Below, one piece after another: positions 43,066-52,959 of a stretch of DNA of 64,000 nt (position 1 is its first letter; every line of letters begins with the position of its first letter). Below the pieces are notes generated by a model that worked only from the letters and a program-made list of their open reading frames with translations, was not told where the DNA came from and searched no databases. The DNA is from Candidatus Kuenenia stuttgartensis (GTDB taxonomy: Bacteria > Planctomycetota > GCA-002687715 > CAIWVZ01). The translations under genes and the position numbers were made by a program. The stretch covers positions 1-64,000 of the forward strand of contig CAMARR010000012.1 of NCBI GenBank assembly GCA_945860915.1. The letters are read 5' to 3'.

Positions 43066-44588
43066 CGCCCACATTCGACATCATTTTCGGAGTAAGTGAG
43101 GCCATCGGGCTTGCATGTGCGTGTCACGCAGTTCTCTCCCGAAGACGAGAGTCATCGGGTGCGTTGTCGTGGGCGCTCGGAGCCATGCTTCCCATCATTG
43201 GTCCGTTGATCTACTTGACGATGGGCATTGATCGCGCTGGGCGACGGCGCAGACATCGTGTTCGCAACGTTCGCGCACAACATCAACGACATATCGAGGA
43301 AGCCCGCAGGTGTTGGCGGGAAGCGCTTACCAATTCCTCTGGGCTGATACGCCGTGCGATTCAAGACCAAGGCTATTTCCCGCCGTGCTTTGGTAATCAA
43401 GTGAGGCTCTTCACCACAGGAGAGACGACACTTGACGCTATGAAGCGTGACATTGCCTCTGCCCGCACGAGTGTGGACATGATGACATACATCGTTGACG
43501 ATGATCCCCACACGGATGCGATGGCACAGCAACTCGTCGGCGCTGTGAAACGTGGTGTTGCAGTGCGTGTCGTTTACGACTACATGGGGGCGTCCGATGG
43601 AAGAGGGTTGATTCGAAAGCTGAAGGATGGGGGGGTGAGTGTTCTGCCCTACCTCGCGCCCCATCCACTTCGACGCGGACTTCAGATCAGCCTTCGCAAC
43701 CACCGGAAGCTCTTAGTAGTTGATGGGGAGATCGCCTACATCGGCAGCATGAACTTGTCGGGAAGGCACTGCGGCTCGCCACCCCAGTCGTTGGATATCA
43801 CCGTGCGGATGGAGGGGCCTGTCGCGCTCGACTGTGCATCGATTGTGGATGCCGACTGGGCATTTGCATCTGCAGAACGGAAGCGGAGGTGGCACTGGAG
43901 CGCGGAGGACCCGGAGTCGTTTCGAACGCTAGCCGACGTGAGGCCCCGCGCCTGCGTGGTCGGTCAAGGACCAGACGAGGTGCTCCAAGTGGTTCCGAGT
44001 GGGCCCGACGATCCTTCGCTTGGTGTCATGAGAATGTTGATTACGGCCATACACCAAGCTGAACGCTCGATCGATCTCATCACGCCGTATTTCGTCCCAC
44101 CACAACCGCTGTTGGGGGCTCTCCAATCTGCGACAGCGCGCGGTGTCTCCGTGCGGCTCATTGTTCCTAAACGAACAGACTCGTGGCTGGTCACCGCGGC
44201 AATGATGACGTGGGTTAGTGTCGCCCTCGAATATGAAATCGCCGTGCGCGCCCGTTCTGGGCCGCTGCTTCATGAAAAGTTCGCCGTCATTGATGAAAAC
44301 TTAGCGTTCATGGGGTCCTCAAATCTTGACCAGCGATCGACGTTTCTGAACTTTGAAGCCGATATTGTTGCGTACGGCGCGGGTTTGCCGCGCACCTTGC
44401 GCGCCCACTTTGAAGACCATTGGAGCGCTTCAGAGCCGTATTCCATACCGATTTGGATGTTGCCTAGAGCGGTTCGTCGTCGAGGAGACACGAAGCCATG
44501 GGTTAAAGCTGACGAATCCGCACGCATCACGCACTCGTTTCGGCGACTCGGCTACCGGCTCGCCTGGCTTTGTTCGCCAATCCTCTGA
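43062..44588 (+). CDS. cls: Cardiolipin synthase (phospholipase D family)
   Basis: 508 residues. Two N-terminal membrane helices (including WALGAMLPIIGPLIYLTMGI) precede two HKD catalytic motifs: NHRKLLVVDGEIAYIGSMNLSG near residue 210 and LHEKFAVIDENLAFMGSSNLDQRS near 400. This is the standard bacterial Cls arrangement, which condenses two phosphatidylglycerols, or PG and PE, to cardiolipin at the membrane. TPYFVPPQPLL between them is also typical. ATGA overlap with the peptidase gene. Confidence 0.93.
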   Translation: MTPTFDIIFGVSEAIGLACACHAVLSRRRESSGALSWALGAMLPIIGPLIYLTMGIDRAGRRRRHRVRNVRAQHQRHIEEARRCWREALTNSSGLIRRAIQDQGYFPPCFGNQVRLFTTGETTLDAMKRDIASARTSVDMMTYIVDDDPHTDAMAQQLVGAVKRGVAVRVVYDYMGASDGRGLIRKLKDGGVSVLPYLAPHPLRRGLQISLRNHRKLLVVDGEIAYIGSMNLSGRHCGSPPQSLDITVRMEGPVALDCASIVDADWAFASAERKRRWHWSAEDPESFRTLADVRPRACVVGQGPDEVLQVVPSGPDDPSLGVMRMLITAIHQAERSIDLITPYFVPPQPLLGALQSATARGVSVRLIVPKRTDSWLVTAAMMTWVSVALEYEIAVRARSGPLLHEKFAVIDENLAFMGSSNLDQRSTFLNFEADIVAYGAGLPRTLRAHFEDHWSASEPYSIPIWMLPRAVRRRGDTKPWVKADESARITHSFRRLGYRLAWLCSPIL

Positions 44589-44658
44589 ACCGACTTACTT
44601 CTAGCGGAGTTTCGTGCCGATATGGAGGCTAGACCACGGCGACGCATCAATTCCCCCC

Positions 44659-45171
44659 ATGAAGAATATCCGTCTACGATCCTATAAAGACATCGGCACC
44701 ATTCTGGTGGCCGATGGAAGCCTCACGCTTGAGCGACTTCGTGACGCCCAAGAAATTCAGCGAGCGTCGATGGTCCCCCTCGGACGGACTCTTGTTGAGT
44801 TGGGATTCATCAACGAATGGGACTTAGCGCGAGCGATCTCTAAAGAGCTGTCTCTTCCGTTTGTGCGGCTTAAGCTTGCTGCACCCAGCGGCGACGCGAT
44901 CAACAAGCTCGACGCGGGAACCATGCACCATCAGCGCATGTTCTGCCTTGAGTCTTTTGATGGTGTCGACACCCTCATCATTACCGAACCACCCACGATT
45001 GAGGTGATGTCAGACATCAGCCCCCTTCTTGCCGATAAGGTGTTTCTGGTTGTGGCGCTACTCTCCGATGTCGAAGCGGTTCTGAACGTGGCGGTGCCGA
45101 AGCCGAACGCCACCGAGCCGAACGGCGCGGAAGTTTCTGCCGAAGACATTTTAAACGGTTTCGGAACCTGA
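44659..45171 (+). CDS. Free-standing MshEN (GspE N-terminal) domain protein
   Basis: 170 residues from ATG at 44659. Two tandem repeats of the MshEN pattern are visible: DIGTILVADGSLTLERLRDAQEIQ and PLGRTLVELGFINEWDLARAISKEL, then LPFVRLKLAAPSGDAINKL and an alpha/beta segment typical of T2SSE_N. In MshE-type ATPases this domain binds cyclic di-GMP; here no ATPase follows. The arginine of the first repeat's RLG is not present, so binding affinity is uncertain. The neighbour 24 nt downstream carries a GGDEF domain, which makes a receptor role attractive. Confidence 0.8.
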   Translation: MKNIRLRSYKDIGTILVADGSLTLERLRDAQEIQRASMVPLGRTLVELGFINEWDLARAISKELSLPFVRLKLAAPSGDAINKLDAGTMHHQRMFCLESFDGVDTLIITEPPTIEVMSDISPLLADKVFLVVALLSDVEAVLNVAVPKPNATEPNGAEVSAEDILNGFGT

Positions 45172-45195
45172 GTCCCTCAACGAGAGCCCAGAAGC

Positions 45196-46695
45196 GTGCC
45201 CGCGAAGGAAACTCACATCTCCTCTTACGTTGCGATCGCTGACCGATTGCCGACGCTTCCATCCGTTGCACTCGAGGTCGTGAATCTCTCGCGACGCGAA
45301 GACATCGATATGCACGACTTGGCGGTCTTGATCAGTCGGGACCCAGCCATGAGCGCACGTGTGATGCGACTCGCGAACTCGGCGCTATACAAGCGCCGCC
45401 ATGGAATCTCAACGGTTCGAGATGCGGTGATGACGTTGGGAGTGAAAGCTGTCAAGCTTGCGGCCCTGTCGTTCGCACTGACGTCGGTCGCAGAACCTGC
45501 GGACGATTTGGACGGCTACGACATTCAGCTGTTCTGGCGTCGCGCTCTCATCCAATCGGTAGTGGCTCGCGTCCTTTGCACCGAACTCGATTTAGCGTTT
45601 ACTGAGGAAGCCGCGACAGGCGCGCTTCTCATGGACTTGTCGATCCCAGTGCTCGTGCGCGTCGGCGGCGAAAATTATCGCCCCGTTATCTCCGAGATGA
45701 TCGTTGGCCACCCCAACTGGGAATTGGAGCAAACGGTACTTGGAGTTTCTCATGTCGACTTGGGACGAGTTCTCATGACGGCATGGAGCTTGCCGGTGCG
45801 GCTTGCCGATGCGGTTGCATGCCACCACTCCCCTGAACGCCTTCCCGAGACCAGCTCGCCTGACTTGATCGCGCTGACACAGGTTCTTAACCTCGCGCAC
45901 CAGGCGGCGACGTTCTTCATGGTTCAGGATCCGACTTTGCTCAAGGGGTTCGAAGATTCTCTGAAGCAGTGGTTCAATCGTGACGTTGAAACAGCCACGA
46001 AGATCCTCGGACAGCTCGATGCGCCAATCAAGGAATTCGCACAGGTCGTTCGTGTGCAGTTTGCGCATGGCGAGAACTTCTCGGAGATCCTAGAGATGGC
46101 GCGCCAGCAGCTCTTCGAGATTTCGATGAGCGCGGCGGCGGATGCCGAGGATCAAAAGGGCCAAGTCGCGGAACTCACCAAGGTCGCGTCGATCGATCAG
46201 CTATCGGGGCTCGCCAATCGAAGAGGTCTCGACGAGGCGATGGCGAAGGAGTGGAAGGCCCGCACGAGCCAAGAATTCCCAGATCCGCTTGGGGTCCTAG
46301 TGATCGACATCGACAAGTTCAAACTCGTCAATGACACTCATGGACACGCTGCTGGTGACAAAGTAATTCAGGCGGTCGCGAAGGCAGTTCGCGAAGGCGT
46401 CCGCGCGACCGATTCTGTGTATCGCTGGGGTGGGGAAGAGTTTCTTGTCCTCGCCCCCGGCGCAAGCGGGGCTTCGCTCCGCGCGCTAGGTGAACGTGTT
46501 CGTCGCGTGGTCGAACGCACTGTCGTTGACATTGGTGGTCAAACACTTGCAGTAACCGTGTCCGTCGGCACGTCGGCTCAAGTGACCGATCCCGCAGGCA
46601 CGGAACCGACCGTGTTGTTCAAGGCTGCAGACGTTGCTCTCTATCGCGCAAAAGAAGGCGGTCGAAACCGCGTCGAACAGGGCGCCGAAAACTAG
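45196..46695 (+). CDS. HDOD-GGDEF protein, probable diguanylate cyclase
   Basis: 499 residues from GTG at 45196. Residues ~5-210 are an HDOD domain (LPTLPSVALEVVNLSRREDIDMHDLAVLISRDPAMSARVMRLANSALY). A helical linker follows, then a GGDEF domain from ~330: IDQLSGLANRRGLDEAM, LVIDIDKFKLVNDTHGHAAGDKVI, and the active-site loop YRWGGEEFLVLAPG. GGEEF is catalytic-competent. RATD five residues before it matches the product-inhibition I-site RxxD. It should make cyclic di-GMP from GTP, with the HDOD part as unknown signal input. Adjacent to the MshEN gene. Confidence 0.92.
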   Translation: MPAKETHISSYVAIADRLPTLPSVALEVVNLSRREDIDMHDLAVLISRDPAMSARVMRLANSALYKRRHGISTVRDAVMTLGVKAVKLAALSFALTSVAEPADDLDGYDIQLFWRRALIQSVVARVLCTELDLAFTEEAATGALLMDLSIPVLVRVGGENYRPVISEMIVGHPNWELEQTVLGVSHVDLGRVLMTAWSLPVRLADAVACHHSPERLPETSSPDLIALTQVLNLAHQAATFFMVQDPTLLKGFEDSLKQWFNRDVETATKILGQLDAPIKEFAQVVRVQFAHGENFSEILEMARQQLFEISMSAAADAEDQKGQVAELTKVASIDQLSGLANRRGLDEAMAKEWKARTSQEFPDPLGVLVIDIDKFKLVNDTHGHAAGDKVIQAVAKAVREGVRATDSVYRWGGEEFLVLAPGASGASLRALGERVRRVVERTVVDIGGQTLAVTVSVGTSAQVTDPAGTEPTVLFKAADVALYRAKEGGRNRVEQGAEN

Positions 46696-47108
46696 GCGAC
46701 GTTCGGGGGATCGGGGCGATGGAGTGCCGGTCCTCCCGTGATTCCGACAAAGAACGCGACTCCCATTCCCACTAAGAACCACAGCGGATGTGGAAGCGTC
46801 ATAACGTTGATGACGGCGAGCCCAGCAAGAATCTGACCAGCGATGCGACCCGATGCACGGCCGGCGAAGCGGGTGGCGAGGTAGCTCGCGATAAGGGACC
46901 CAACGAGATAGCTGACCAAAACGGCGATGAACACGCTCTTTGGGGCACGAGCAGCGTAGGCGCCCGTCGCCACCAGGTCGTTCGGGTCGAGGTTTTTGGG
47001 TGGTGGGTAGATCCAATGTCCGACGGCTTCACCACCGGCGATAGCAAGAGCACCCGCACCAACGCTCAGCGCCACAGCGACGAAGCGCAATGGCGTGGAG
47101 TTGATCAC
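46692..47108 (-). CDS. Small four-helix membrane protein of unknown function
   Basis: 138 residues from GTG at 47108, chosen because it overlaps the tatA stop as GTGA. The frame is open to 47261, but that part duplicates the tatA reading region and is basic and disordered. Four hydrophobic stretches: VAVALSVGAGALAIAGG, FIAVLVSYLVGSLIASYLA, QILAGLAVINVMTL and WFLVGMGVAFFVGITGG, with a loop HWIYPPPKNLDPND after the first. No family recognised and no TatC features. It is the last gene of the kdsD-lpt-tatA transcription unit and convergent with the HDOD-GGDEF gene (4-bp overlap). Confidence 0.65.
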   Translation of the reverse strand: MINSTPLRFVAVALSVGAGALAIAGGEAVGHWIYPPPKNLDPNDLVATGAYAARAPKSVFIAVLVSYLVGSLIASYLATRFAGRASGRIAGQILAGLAVINVMTLPHPLWFLVGMGVAFFVGITGGPALHRPDPPNVA

Positions 47109-47617
47109 GTGGATCCCGGTGGCGTCGTCGTTACAGGTCCTATTGGCTTCGCCATGGGCTCTGTTGGCGGAACCCCGGTGGCGCCCGTTGGACCAACCGA
47201 AGGAGAGGGCAGCATGGCTGGGTCGGCCACATAGCCGGGCGCGACTTCTGTACCGAGCCACGGGTCGTAAGCCTCGGGGGGCATCCCCGGCATCTGATGG
47301 ACAACCGGATTCATGGGTGACGATGGACTTGGCGGAGAAGCCGAGCGCCGCGGGTCGCTTTCGATTGCGCGTTCGACGTCGTTCCGCACGTCCTCCGCCG
47401 CGTTGCGAATCCCCTGCGTCACTTCGTGAATCTGCGCGCGCGCCTGCTCCACTTCTGGCGAAAACTCTTTCATGCTGTTCTTGAGCTTGACGATTGTCTT
47501 GCCCAACGATCGGCCTACTTCGGGCAGACGACCTCCGAAAAGGAGGAGGCCGATGAGCAGGATGATCACCAGTTCGGAGGTCCCGAGTCCCTCAAGAAAC
47601 AACAACGACAAAGACAT
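47105..47617 (-). CDS. tatA: Twin-arginine translocase TatA/TatB-type subunit
   Basis: 170 residues. The N-terminus GLGTSELVIILLIGLLLFGGRLPEVGRSLGKTIVKLKNSMKEF has the single helix, the FGxxxLPxxG hinge and the amphipathic helix of TatA/B/E. The C-terminal 110 residues are long for TatA, Pro/Gly/Met-rich and apparently disordered (MPGMPPEAYDPWLGTEV). Which of TatA or TatB it represents cannot be decided. It would serve Tat substrates such as the molybdopterin lipoprotein at 3528-4322. tatC is not seen in the window. It lies 36 bp after the LptD-like gene. Confidence 0.85.
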   Translation of the reverse strand: MSLSLLFLEGLGTSELVIILLIGLLLFGGRLPEVGRSLGKTIVKLKNSMKEFSPEVEQARAQIHEVTQGIRNAAEDVRNDVERAIESDPRRSASPPSPSSPMNPVVHQMPGMPPEAYDPWLGTEVAPGYVADPAMLPSPSVGPTGATGVPPTEPMAKPIGPVTTTPPGST

Positions 47618-47653
47618 GGCACTCGCATTGTAGCAAGGATGCCGCCGAGCTGG

Positions 47654-49972
47654 CTACTTGTGAATCCCATCGCCTAGGTACTGGAACCGTGGGTCTAGGT
47701 AGCCGCGCCGGTTGCCCAAGAGAGGGTCAAAGAAGGCGCGTGGGGAGAAGACCAGATTCACGCCAATGTCGTCACGGGCATAGTTAGCGCGGAATTCCAG
47801 CGAGAAGACGGCGTCGTCGCCGAGACGCGTGAGCGCGACAACATTCTCAATGCCGCGGCCGTCGTTGAAGTCGTAGTCGCCGTAGCCTCGGACCAACCAC
47901 TTATCTGATGCTTGCCAGTTGATTTGGCCGAAGACCACATCCCATTGTGTCGAGAAGTGACGAACGCCGGCGTAGGTCTTGAAGGCGTCGCTGAACTTGT
48001 AGCCGACAGCAGCGTTGACACGTGGAATCCAACCGTTCTCAACATCAACCTCGAAGTCGGTTAGAAACTCGATGCGATCCGAGAAGCGGAAGACGTTGTC
48101 GGAATAGAGAGGACCCCATTCAGGCGCCACCGACCCGGGCAGCGAGGCGTTGCCAGGACGCCAGGTAAGTTCGAGTCGTAAATCTGCGAAATCGTCAACC
48201 ACGGTTTCGCCATTGCGCTTGCGATGTGTTTGGAACAGGTTGCGAAGTTCAAAGCGAACTTCGTCAGTGTTGTCGAGTGAGTCAGTCGTGTCGTAGTAAG
48301 CAAGGTCATTGGGTGACACGTTCACACCGGTGATGCGCTGATATCTAATGGAGGGTCGCATGATGTGGCGGAGCCCATCGAGCCCGAAGAGCCCACCATC
48401 GGCCTCGAAGATCTTCCAGGCTTGGAGGGAAACTTCTGCGCCAAACGTCAGCCCTGTCCGCACTCTATCCGTGTTCCCGAGTAGATCCTCTTCATAGTAG
48501 GTCGTTCGAAGACCGGCGAATGGCGTCACTTTGATGCGGTCGAGAGTGAATGGGTATTCGAGCAAAGTATCGACATCAATTCGAGCAGTCGAAATGTCGT
48601 TGATGGCGAGGAGGTCGTCGAACTTTCGAGTGACCTGCGCTACCTCAGCTCGCGCCGTGAAATAAAGCGGCGACTCGGCAATTTCCGCGATCGGCTCGGC
48701 GACAAGAGTCCAATCGGCGCGAGGCTCATAAAACGTGCCCGTCTCCCAGTCGTTGAGGCGTGTAGAGAACAGGGCAGTAGTTGCGGAGTTGAATCCGGGA
48801 CGGAACAAATATGCATAGGTCTCGGGGGGCTTTTCGTTTCGATACTCGCTTTCGTAGTAGGTAGGGAGGAAAGCGCGGTCCGAAAAGTCGTTGACCTCCA
48901 AATCGAGCCGAACATCCCACGGCAGCCAATGGCGATGGGTAAACGAGACACGATCGCGGTTCTTCGTATCGGGCCGACCGTAGAGGCGGTCTTCACCGTG
49001 ATCGCGCTGATAATAGGTGTTGAGGCGCCCTTCGTAGTCGGGTGTGCGCCATGTGAGATCCACACCGCCACCAAAGCCACGCGACGAGCGCCAATCGCCG
49101 AGCACGGCCCAAGTGCCCCATCGCTCACCATTGGCAAAAATGTCGCTGCCGACGGTCAGGCCGGCGTAGGCGCCATAGCGTCCGGAGCTTCCGATTCGGA
49201 GATCCTGAAGCGCGGCGAATCCGAGATTATTCGGATCGGTAGTGTCTGCGGAGACATCCGGGAACCAGAAGACAGAAGTAGATCCGATCTTGAGAGTCGG
49301 ATCCTTGGCGGTGTAAACAAAGCCGGAAGTCGGACGTGATGAAGGTTGTTCTCCGACACGTGGAGCTCTGATTTGTCCGGTCTTGCGGAGCAATTCCAAC
49401 TTCTCAATTGCGACGTGGTAGTGCGGGTGGCCGAATGTGCAAGTCGTTGCTTGCACCCCGATGGCTTCAAGTCGGTCGGCTGCCAACACACGAAGTTCCT
49501 CCGCCCGAACATTCAGGCGCAGGTCACTCCTGCCGGGTCGAGGGATGGAGTAAGTCGTTGCTGCATCGAGGACGACGCCGCGGTCGTGAACGAAGTCGAA
49601 GTAGGCCGCGGAGGCTACGGTCGTTTCTTCGCCTTGGCGGACGATGACGGTGCCATCGACGTAAATCTCGCGAACGTAGTCGCGCACAATGCGAGACCAG
49701 TCATTGGCTGTGGTACTGACGGGCTTAGGCCGCGAAGCGAGATCTTCGATTTGTGCGCCGGGTGCTAACCAGACGACGGCGGTGTCCGCACGGAGGTCGA
49801 GTTCCCCTACGCGGATTTGGACATCCTCGATGAGATAGACGACGTTCTCGCCCATGTCGACGTGGCGAATCCCAAATCGGTACCGAAAGTTGGGATCGCT
49901 CGGACGGGTGTCCTGTGAGAAGAGAATCCAGGCGAGCGCTACTCCGACGATTATCAATCTGGCCAGGCTCAT
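47654..49972 (-). CDS. LptD-like outer-membrane LPS-assembly protein
   Basis: 772 residues from ATG at 49972, overlapping the upstream stop as ATGA. A signal-like N-terminus (LARLIIVGVALAWILFS) leads into an OstA/LptA-like jelly-roll segment (VVYLIEDVQIRVGELDLRADTAVVWL; RVGELDLRAD). The long C-terminal part has alternating aromatic strands with an Asp/Tyr-rich pattern (WGTWAVLGDWRSSRGFGGGVDLTWRTPDY; FSDAFKTYAGVRHFSTQWDVVFGQINWQASDKW) typical of a large beta-barrel. I infer LptD, the LPS translocon of the outer membrane. The canonical cysteine pairs of LptD are not seen. Following kdsD-kdsC-LptCA-like genes supports the call. Confidence 0.75.
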   Translation of the reverse strand: MSLARLIIVGVALAWILFSQDTRPSDPNFRYRFGIRHVDMGENVVYLIEDVQIRVGELDLRADTAVVWLAPGAQIEDLASRPKPVSTTANDWSRIVRDYVREIYVDGTVIVRQGEETTVASAAYFDFVHDRGVVLDAATTYSIPRPGRSDLRLNVRAEELRVLAADRLEAIGVQATTCTFGHPHYHVAIEKLELLRKTGQIRAPRVGEQPSSRPTSGFVYTAKDPTLKIGSTSVFWFPDVSADTTDPNNLGFAALQDLRIGSSGRYGAYAGLTVGSDIFANGERWGTWAVLGDWRSSRGFGGGVDLTWRTPDYEGRLNTYYQRDHGEDRLYGRPDTKNRDRVSFTHRHWLPWDVRLDLEVNDFSDRAFLPTYYESEYRNEKPPETYAYLFRPGFNSATTALFSTRLNDWETGTFYEPRADWTLVAEPIAEIAESPLYFTARAEVAQVTRKFDDLLAINDISTARIDVDTLLEYPFTLDRIKVTPFAGLRTTYYEEDLLGNTDRVRTGLTFGAEVSLQAWKIFEADGGLFGLDGLRHIMRPSIRYQRITGVNVSPNDLAYYDTTDSLDNTDEVRFELRNLFQTHRKRNGETVVDDFADLRLELTWRPGNASLPGSVAPEWGPLYSDNVFRFSDRIEFLTDFEVDVENGWIPRVNAAVGYKFSDAFKTYAGVRHFSTQWDVVFGQINWQASDKWLVRGYGDYDFNDGRGIENVVALTRLGDDAVFSLEFRANYARDDIGVNLVFSPRAFFDPLLGNRRGYLDPRFQYLGDGIHK

Positions 49973-52959
49973 CGTGGTGCTCGTCGCGTGTCGGGGCCAA
50001 TAGAGCCGCGGCCATCCCACGACGTGATCTGGACACCGCGCGGGTCAGCAAAGTCAATATCTAGCCGTGATCCCTGCTCACGGACCGAAGGGGCATGAAC
50101 ACTGTCTCCCACACGAAGATAGACTCCCGTCCTCATGCGGCTGTCCGCCTTGAGCGTTGCGGTTTTTCGCGCGCGATCGAGCACCATGACATCACCTCGC
50201 CCCTCGAGTTCCTTGGAGACGTAGATCACCGAACCCTGCAAAACAGCGAACGCGACCTCGGTCGTCGTTGCGACGGAGGCGAGCTCGAACATTACATAGT
50301 CGGCCTCCACATGGTAGCCGTCGCGATTGGGGTCGCCCTGCGTGACTTCAACTCTCTCGGTCAGCGTGATGCGATCGGGCGAAACGGTGATGGGTCCTCG
50401 GCACGCGAGAACCATGGGGGTGAGGCTGGCGGGGGCGATGGGCGCGCTAGGGAGATTGGATGAACTTTGGGGGAGGCTGAACGCAGTCTGACGGCGGTCC
50501 GCATGAAAGACCCCATGCACCGGACCCTGTGCAATTGCCGATCCTCGGTCGAACACCAGAAGAGCAGTAGACACGAAGTCCTTGCCAGGCCCACCTGCCA
50601 TTGCTCGCGTGACCTCGTAAGTGACCGGACGTCCCAGCACGGTTCCAGATCGGGTGCGAGGGTCAAAGTCGAACACGGTGCAGTTAACTATGCGGTCGGG
50701 TTGCTCAAGTCGGACGCGGCCCTCCGCATGGATTGAAAGGGGATCAAATCCCGTCGTTTTGATCTTCGATGGATCAAGAAGGACGGAAATCTTGTCTGAT
50801 TGGAGGAAAGACCGGACGGCCGGCCCCTTGCCAATGTCGTCAGCCCAAGGGAGCCGGACCATCATCAGTTCGCCTTCTACATTCCCGGATGCGATGAGAC
50901 GGGCAACCTTGCCCTGCCAGACCATTGACTGCGCGCGAACCCCCTGGATTGCACCCTCCTTAGGGGACACCTCGATGCGCGCGCGATCAGTTGCGTTGCT
51001 TCCGACCAGTTCCAATTCGTCAATAGACGGGTCGTACTTCAAGCGATACCCGCGCGCCCGAATTCCCCCATCCACGGCGAGAGCGACGTTGCGCACTGCC
51101 GCCAAACTCTCGAGTCGATGCACGATCTGATTACCTTGCGGGGTCGACACGACGACAGGTGTGACGAGGGCGTCAATCGCATGGGCGGTAAGTAGCACCC
51201 GAGGTGGGCCTCCCAATGTGGACTCGAGTCTCGCCTCGACATTATCTGTTGCGTTAAACGTTGAAGGAGCGTTTTCGAGAGGAGCACGCAAAAGATCTAG
51301 AGTACCTCCTCCCGTGAGAATCAGTCGATCGCCTGGCGCTGGCTTCAACAAGAGCGCATTCCTCGCTCCGCCAGGCATCTCCGAAGGGTCGAATTTTGCC
51401 GTGGACACGTCTTTCATCACAACTTCGTAATCGCCTTTGAACGTGAGGCGATCCTGCAGTGGCACGCCATCGGGGTCAAAGGTCCGCCGCACATACCACT
51501 CTCGCGCGCGAAGGAAGTAGCCGTCCGTTTCTCCTTGGGCCATCGTGGCGTATGCGCGCACAGGCACGCGTCGACGTGGTGGATCGATCTTGGGATCTAC
51601 GGCAGCGCTCGGGATAGCGACATCGCCAAACCAAATGCGCAGCTCCTTTGCTGTGATCCGGTCCGTCGCCGCCGTCATGACGACGTCCGGTCCCGCGCGG
51701 ACTTCATGAATCGATACGGCAGGCACGTCTTGGCCATCTGGCAGCTTCGCAACTGGAGTGACAACGACGGAGCCCTTCGACGTGACGATCAAATCACCTT
51801 GCGCTTTGGTGGCACGGGGGACGAGCGAAGCTCCACCAGTGACTTTAAGGACAACCACTCCGCCCAATGTGGGCTCAAGCGTCGCCTTGGTTCCCATTGG
51901 AGAGGGTTCGACCCGAAGGCGTTGAGCAGTTGCAGCCCATGGACCACTCTCGTAAGAGACGTTACCTTCCATCGTGGCCGTGCTCGCGTCTGCGCGACCA
52001 CGGGAGAGTTCCAAAGTGGCCATGGCAGACTTTGCCACCGTTGCGCCTTGGGTCAGGGTCGCCCCTCCGCCGATCTGCGCCACGCCGGATGAGAGTTTAA
52101 AAACACGTCGCGCATCTTTCGGTCGGGATGCCGTTCCGGTTCTCTCGGGCGTGAGAATGAGCGGGCCGCCCGCCTGCATGACCACGGGCACCGACAAGGG
52201 CTTGCCGCGCACAAGCGACCGTAGGGTGATGAGGATGTCTCGTTCGAGGAGGAGCGTTCCTTCACGGAGATCCATGATGAGACCCACACCGACAACGCTC
52301 GCATCGCCTGACTTGGGTCTAGTAATTTCGACGCGTCCCCGCGTAGTGAGCTTTACAGGGACGCCGGATTCGCAGGTGAGCTCGGCGTCTTCAGCCACCA
52401 AGAGAAAGTCTTCGTCCGGATCGCTGGGGTCCGCGAGCCATACTCGGACACCGTCTCGAAGAGACATGCCCGTGATATCCGTGAGCTTGCGCGCCGTTTC
52501 TCGCGCGTGAAGAGTTGCCGTTCCGGCCTCAAATCCTGGTGTGGCGCCAAAAGCAGAGCGGACCCGTTTCATCGCGGCTTCGGCGTGAAGACTTTCATCG
52601 ACAGTCAGCAGTTTTCGAATTTCTGCCGCGGATCGAGGACGCGGGTTCGTCAGGAAGGTCATCAAGGTGACGACAATTTCGCCCGCGGCATTTGCCTCAG
52701 ACCGATCTGCGGCGAGGTAGAGGGCCGGGAAAGAGATGGTCTTCCCATCAATCACAGCCGTGTCGCTTGCGCGCACGAACGCCATCTGAGCGACAGCGTT
52801 GGTTGGGTCCATGATCTCGGTGGTGGACGAGGGGCGAGTTGCGGTGTGCGGCCTGATTGGGACTACCGGGGGCTTCTTGGTGCCCCCACCGAGGAAGTGC
52901 CAACCCAACACGGCGAACGTGATGGCTAATCCCAGCGCGAGGATGCCGCGCCAGGTCAC
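49969..52959 (-). CDS. Very large LptC/LptA-like (OstA repeat) periplasmic bridge protein
   Basis: 996 residues from GTG at 52959, which overlaps the kdsC stop as GTGA (a GTG at 52989 is also open). One N-terminal membrane helix (GILALGLAITFAVLGWHFLGGG) anchors it in the inner membrane, LptC-like. The rest is a long series of beta-strand repeats with OstA/LptC-type phrases such as GQIRA/ATMEGNVSYESGPWAATAQRLRVEP, TDRITAKELRIWFGD and EADYVMFEL. LptC is normally ~190 residues and LptA ~185, so this could be a fused and expanded LptC-LptA bridge. Position between kdsC and the LptD-like gene supports LPS transport. Function is inferred. Confidence 0.7.
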   Translation of the reverse strand: MTWRGILALGLAITFAVLGWHFLGGGTKKPPVVPIRPHTATRPSSTTEIMDPTNAVAQMAFVRASDTAVIDGKTISFPALYLAADRSEANAAGEIVVTLMTFLTNPRPRSAAEIRKLLTVDESLHAEAAMKRVRSAFGATPGFEAGTATLHARETARKLTDITGMSLRDGVRVWLADPSDPDEDFLLVAEDAELTCESGVPVKLTTRGRVEITRPKSGDASVVGVGLIMDLREGTLLLERDILITLRSLVRGKPLSVPVVMQAGGPLILTPERTGTASRPKDARRVFKLSSGVAQIGGGATLTQGATVAKSAMATLELSRGRADASTATMEGNVSYESGPWAATAQRLRVEPSPMGTKATLEPTLGGVVVLKVTGGASLVPRATKAQGDLIVTSKGSVVVTPVAKLPDGQDVPAVSIHEVRAGPDVVMTAATDRITAKELRIWFGDVAIPSAAVDPKIDPPRRRVPVRAYATMAQGETDGYFLRAREWYVRRTFDPDGVPLQDRLTFKGDYEVVMKDVSTAKFDPSEMPGGARNALLLKPAPGDRLILTGGGTLDLLRAPLENAPSTFNATDNVEARLESTLGGPPRVLLTAHAIDALVTPVVVSTPQGNQIVHRLESLAAVRNVALAVDGGIRARGYRLKYDPSIDELELVGSNATDRARIEVSPKEGAIQGVRAQSMVWQGKVARLIASGNVEGELMMVRLPWADDIGKGPAVRSFLQSDKISVLLDPSKIKTTGFDPLSIHAEGRVRLEQPDRIVNCTVFDFDPRTRSGTVLGRPVTYEVTRAMAGGPGKDFVSTALLVFDRGSAIAQGPVHGVFHADRRQTAFSLPQSSSNLPSAPIAPASLTPMVLACRGPITVSPDRITLTERVEVTQGDPNRDGYHVEADYVMFELASVATTTEVAFAVLQGSVIYVSKELEGRGDVMVLDRARKTATLKADSRMRTGVYLRVGDSVHAPSVREQGSRLDIDFADPRGVQITSWDGRGSIGPDTRRAPR

